Source of the DNA: Modicisalibacter xianhensis
GTDB lineage: Bacteria; Pseudomonadota; Gammaproteobacteria; Pseudomonadales; Halomonadaceae
Direction: 5' to 3'
DNA: 64,000 bases
NCBI RefSeq assembly: GCF_900113605.1
Contig: NZ_FOPY01000016.1
Span: 1 to 64,000, forward strand
Shown: one piece after another, positions 61,378 through 64,000 of the stretch
Position numbering within the stretch: the first letter of the stretch is position 1
How the letters are laid out: each line of letters opens with the position of its first letter
Notes under the pieces: model-generated
Told to the model about the DNA's origin: nothing
What the model saw: only the letters and a program-made list of their open reading frames with translations
The model's database searches: none
Translations under genes and position numbers: made by a program

Positions 61378-62217
61378 ATGAACGTCCAGAACGTCGATTA
61401 CACCCAGCCTGACGCTGCCGAGCGCTTTGTCCAGTCTCTCAGGGAGACTGGATTCGGTGTACTGCGCAATCACCCGATACCCGCTGACCTGGTGAGCTCG
61501 ATCTATCGGAATTGGCTGGCTTTCTTCACCAGCGAAGAAAAGCACCGCTGGCGTTACGACCAGGGGCGCCAGGATGGCTACTTTCCTCCTGACGTGTCGG
61601 AAACCGCCAAGGGGCACTCCGTCAAGGACCTCAAGGAGTACTACCACGTCTATCCGTGGGGGCGAATTCCCGATTCGCTGCGCGACGATATCCTCGATTA
61701 CTATCGGCGGGCTAACGAGGTTGCCTCGACCCTGCTCGGGTGGGTCGAGTCGCAGACGCCGGCCGACATCGCATTGCACTATAGTGAGCCACTATCGCGA
61801 ATGATCGAGGACAGCCAGCAAACGCTGTTGCGTGTCCTGCATTATCCGCCGCTCAGCGGTGACGAGCAGCCTGGTGCGGTACGTGCTGCGGCCCACGAGG
61901 ACATCAACCTGCTGACAGTGCTGCCGGCCGCCAATGAGCCAGGCCTGGAGGTACGCGGCGGTGACGGGACCTGGCACGCAGTGCCCTGCGATCCCGGCCA
62001 GTTGGTCATCAATGTCGGCGACATGCTGCAGGAAGCATCGCGAGGCTACTTTCCATCGACGACGCATCGCGTGACCAACCCCCGGGGCGAGGCACGACTA
62101 CATTCGAGGCTTTCATTACCGCTATTCCTTCATCCGCGCCCCGAGGTCGTGCTGTCTGAACGCCACACAGCCGATACCTACCTCAAGGAACGTTTGCGCG
62201 AGCTTGGCGTCATTTAA
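61378..62217 (+). CDS. isopenicillin-N-synthase-like Fe(II)/2OG oxygenase
   Basis: 279 residues of the IPNS/2OG-FeII_Oxy family. Iron ligands H173-x-D175 (AAHEDINLLTVLP) and H230 (STTHRV), and the 2OG-binding R244-x-S246 (RLS), are all in place. The N-terminal domain has the DIOX_N pattern GFGVLRNHPIPADLV. It hydroxylates or desaturates an unknown small molecule. Start 61378 with GGAAA; the frame from 61267 extends into the cold-shock promoter and is rejected. Monocistronic. Confidence 0.85.
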   Translation: MNVQNVDYTQPDAAERFVQSLRETGFGVLRNHPIPADLVSSIYRNWLAFFTSEEKHRWRYDQGRQDGYFPPDVSETAKGHSVKDLKEYYHVYPWGRIPDSLRDDILDYYRRANEVASTLLGWVESQTPADIALHYSEPLSRMIEDSQQTLLRVLHYPPLSGDEQPGAVRAAAHEDINLLTVLPAANEPGLEVRGGDGTWHAVPCDPGQLVINVGDMLQEASRGYFPSTTHRVTNPRGEARLHSRLSLPLFLHPRPEVVLSERHTADTYLKERLRELGVI

Positions 62218-62269
62218 CCGGGTTACGCCATGATGGCGAGATATTCTTGAATTGAGACTGGGAGGGAAG

Positions 62270-62689
62270 ATGGTTCAGTTGGCTTCCAATGACACGCACA
62301 GCAAGGCCGTCGGCTATCTGCTGTGGATATTCGGGTTTACCGGCGCTCACCGCTTCTACTATGGCAAGCCGGTCACCGGCACGATCTGGTTCTTCACGTT
62401 CGGCCTGTTCCTCATCGGTTGGCTGATCGATCTGTTCCTGATACCGAGCATGGACCGCCAGGCTGACCTTCGGTACCAATCCGGGCCTACCAATTACACC
62501 GTGGCCTGGGTACTGCTGACGTTCCTGGGGGTATTCGGCATTCACCGCATGTACATGGGCAAGTGGCTGACAGGCCTGCTGTATCTACTCACCGGGGGGC
62601 TGTTCCTGATCGGTGTGCTGTATGATTTCTGGTCCCTCAACGACCAGATTTCCATGAAACACTCGCGTCGCGATATCTTCAGTCGCTGA
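62270..62689 (+). CDS. TM2-domain membrane protein with two TM2 repeats
   Basis: 139 residues, two TM2-like units: residues about 13-65 (AVGYLLWIFGFTGAHRFYYGKPVTGTIWFFTFGLFLIGWLIDLFLI) and 82-130 (LLTFLGVFGIHRMYMGKWLTGLLYLLTGGLFLIGVLYDFWSL), each with the GxHRFY/GIHRMY motif. Four membrane segments in total; function unknown. The ATG at 62270 has GGAGG 4 nt upstream. Confidence 0.8.
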   Translation: MVQLASNDTHSKAVGYLLWIFGFTGAHRFYYGKPVTGTIWFFTFGLFLIGWLIDLFLIPSMDRQADLRYQSGPTNYTVAWVLLTFLGVFGIHRMYMGKWLTGLLYLLTGGLFLIGVLYDFWSLNDQISMKHSRRDIFSR

Positions 62690-62715
62690 AGCCGCTAACC
62701 TGAATCGAGAGTTCC

Positions 62716-63357
62716 ATGTTGATCGATGCCCAATTCCTTCCTTTTGTACTGGCCATTACGTTGCTGAGCATGACGCCTGGCGTGGATACCCTGCTAGTGA
62801 TCCGAAATACCGCTCGGGGTGGCGTACGCGATGGCATCGTGACCAGCCTGGCCATCTGCTTCGGGTTGTTCGTGCATGCCGCGGTGTCGGCGTTGGGCAT
62901 CTCGCTGATCCTGTTGCAGTCGGCCTGGGCTTTCAGTGTGCTCAAGCTACTGGGAGCGGCTTATCTGGTGTGGTTGGGGTTGCAGAGCCTGCTGAGTGCG
63001 CGGCGGGGCAACCCGCTCCCCGTAGCGGAGGTTGGCACGGCGCGTCGTCATGTCTCGCTGTGGTTGCCGGCACGTGAAGGGTTCCTGTCCAACGTGCTCA
63101 ACCCTAAGACGATTGTATTCTATATGGCCTTCCTGCCCCAGTTCATTGCGCCCGGCGATCCGGCACTGGTCAAGTCGCTGTGGTTGGCGTCGGTGCACTT
63201 CGTCATTGCCAACGTCTGGCAGATAGCGATCGTACTGATGGTCGGCAAGGCGGGGCACTGGCTGGCCAGGCGAAGCGTATCGCGGACGCTGGATGGCGTG
63301 ACGGGAGCGGTATTGGTGGCCTTTGGCGTCAAGCTGGCGTTGCAGCAACGCCCATGA
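62716..63357 (+). CDS. LysE/RhtB-family amino-acid exporter
   Basis: 213 residues, six helices with the family marks FVLAITLLSMTPGVDTLLVIRNTARGG, KLLGAAYLVWLGLQSL and EGFLSNVLNPKTIVFYMAFLPQFIAPG. It exports an amino acid or homoserine-lactone-type compound. GAGAG lies before the ATG. Ends at a hairpin shared with the next convergent gene. Confidence 0.9.
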   Translation: MLIDAQFLPFVLAITLLSMTPGVDTLLVIRNTARGGVRDGIVTSLAICFGLFVHAAVSALGISLILLQSAWAFSVLKLLGAAYLVWLGLQSLLSARRGNPLPVAEVGTARRHVSLWLPAREGFLSNVLNPKTIVFYMAFLPQFIAPGDPALVKSLWLASVHFVIANVWQIAIVLMVGKAGHWLARRSVSRTLDGVTGAVLVAFGVKLALQQRP

Positions 63358-63358
63358 G

Positions 63359-63389
63359 AACGACCGCACCCTGGAGTGCGGTCGTTTCA
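63359..63389. terminator. terminator between LysE and lytic transglycosylase genes
   Basis: AACGACCGCAC and GTGCGGTCGTT form an 11-bp perfect stem with a 6-nt loop, with TTTC on the plus strand and TTCTC on the minus strand, so it can serve both convergent genes. Confidence 0.75.
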
Positions 63390-63402
63390 GGAGAGCAAAG
63401 GG

Positions 63403-64000
63403 TCAGTTGCGCGCCAGCAGCGAGATATCGTAGCTCCCTTGGCGTTCGGCGGGGGAGAGCATGGCGATGCCTTGCGTGCTGCCGTTCTGGGCCAGGCTGG
63501 CGAAAATCACCTGATAGGCCAGTACCGCTTGCACATAATCGCGTGTCTCCCTGAAGGGAATGCTTTCCACGAACAGGTCGAATTCCTGCGGGGCGTCTCT
63601 CAGCCAGCGGTCCACCCGGCCCGGTCCGGCATTGTAGGCTGCCGTGGCCGCGAGCCGGTTGCCACTGTAGCGATCCAGCATGCGGCTGATGTAATGACTA
63701 CCCAGGCGAATGTTGGTCTCGGGTTCGAACAGCTCGTTCATGCTGGGCGTGTCGATACCCAACTGGCCGCTGACATGTGCAGCCGTGCCGGGCATGAGCT
63801 GCATCAGGCCGCGAGCACCGACGGGAGAAACCGCTTCGTTGTTGAAGGCACTCTCGCGACGCGCAATCCCCATGAGCAGGAACGGGTCGACACCGTTGGC
63901 ATTGCCCCAGCGTTGGAAACTGTCCTGATAGGCGTTGGGGAAACGCCAGGCCAAGGCGTCCCACTGATCGGCCGCAATGGTCGTCTGGACTAAGGTGGCA
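63403..64000 (-). CDS. soluble lytic murein transglycosylase, C-terminal part
   Basis: The frame is open to the right edge (about 198 codons visible). It holds the SLT catalytic domain: the catalytic Glu in GIARRESAFNNEAVSPVGARGLMQLMPGTA, then AATAAYNAGPGRVDRWLRD and the terminal helices. It cleaves peptidoglycan glycan strands to 1,6-anhydro ends. Upstream helical superhelix part and start are beyond the window. The in-frame TTG at 63954 is not the start. Confidence 0.9.
   Translation of the reverse strand, partial: ATLVQTTIAADQWDALAWRFPNAYQDSFQRWGNANGVDPFLLMGIARRESAFNNEAVSPVGARGLMQLMPGTAAHVSGQLGIDTPSMNELFEPETNIRLGSHYISRMLDRYSGNRLAATAAYNAGPGRVDRWLRDAPQEFDLFVESIPFRETRDYVQAVLAYQVIFASLAQNGSTQGIAMLSPAERQGSYDISLLARN

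Overview
The window looks like chromosomal DNA of a GC-rich gammaproteobacterium, most likely a halophile of the Halomonadaceae (Halomonas-like). This is an inference. It rests on high GC and dense gene packing, three TRAP-type importers including a TAXI system followed by a UspA protein, a phasin gene (polyhydroxyalkanoate storage), a BBOX-type dioxygenase, and many organic-acid catabolic genes. No rRNA, tRNA or CRISPR array was seen. An IS3-type insertion sequence is cut by the left edge.

Layout. 1-7.7 kb: IS3 OrfA end, gamma-butyrobetaine-dioxygenase-like gene with divergent LysR, Tat-exported aldo/keto reductase, mtfA, GNAT-nitrilase fusion, dienelactone hydrolase. 7.7-14.6 kb (minus strand): an orphan type VI secretion cassette, hcp - vgrG - DUF4123 adaptor - alpha/beta-hydrolase (lipase-like) effector - WD40-like lipoprotein, the last a probable immunity protein. 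Part of the last two genes is markedly AT-richer than the rest. 14.8-20.1 kb: glycolate oxidase operon glcDEFG with divergent glcC and two perfect 13-bp palindromes in between. 20.2-32.3 kb: a GntR regulator and a catabolic cluster (DUF336 protein, DctPQM TRAP importer, crotonase-fold protein, class III CoA-transferase, class V aminotransferase, 1001-residue FAD/Fe-S oxidoreductase, threonine aldolase). Three of its promoter regions share an AATTCAAAAT motif. 32.3-36.7 kb: lactate/glycolate permease with an LldR-like palindrome, two glutathione transferases, an SDR. 36.7-40.9 kb: DUF1656-HlyD-FUSC efflux operon plus LysR. 41-47.5 kb: ferric-siderophore uptake (TonB receptor, DUF2218 protein, binding protein, two FecCD permeases, ATPase) behind two Fur-box-like sites. 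47.5-51 kb: serine/threonine dehydratase, phasin with two palindromes on its promoter, small charged protein, EamA exporter, DUF192 protein. 51-59.2 kb: second DctPQM TRAP system, macrodomain protein, TAXI-TRAP system with UspA. 59.4-64 kb: DUF2189 membrane protein, two tandem cold-shock genes sharing a 43-bp upstream block, 2OG oxygenase, TM2 protein, LysE exporter, and a lytic transglycosylase cut by the right edge.

The main theme is scavenging of small carboxylates and 2-hydroxy acids (uptake, oxidation to 2-oxo acids, transamination), each module with its own GntR/FCD-type operator. The two most promising novelties are the T6SS effector-immunity pair and the unassigned CoA-transferase/crotonase/aminotransferase pathway, whose crotonase lacks both usual catalytic glutamates.
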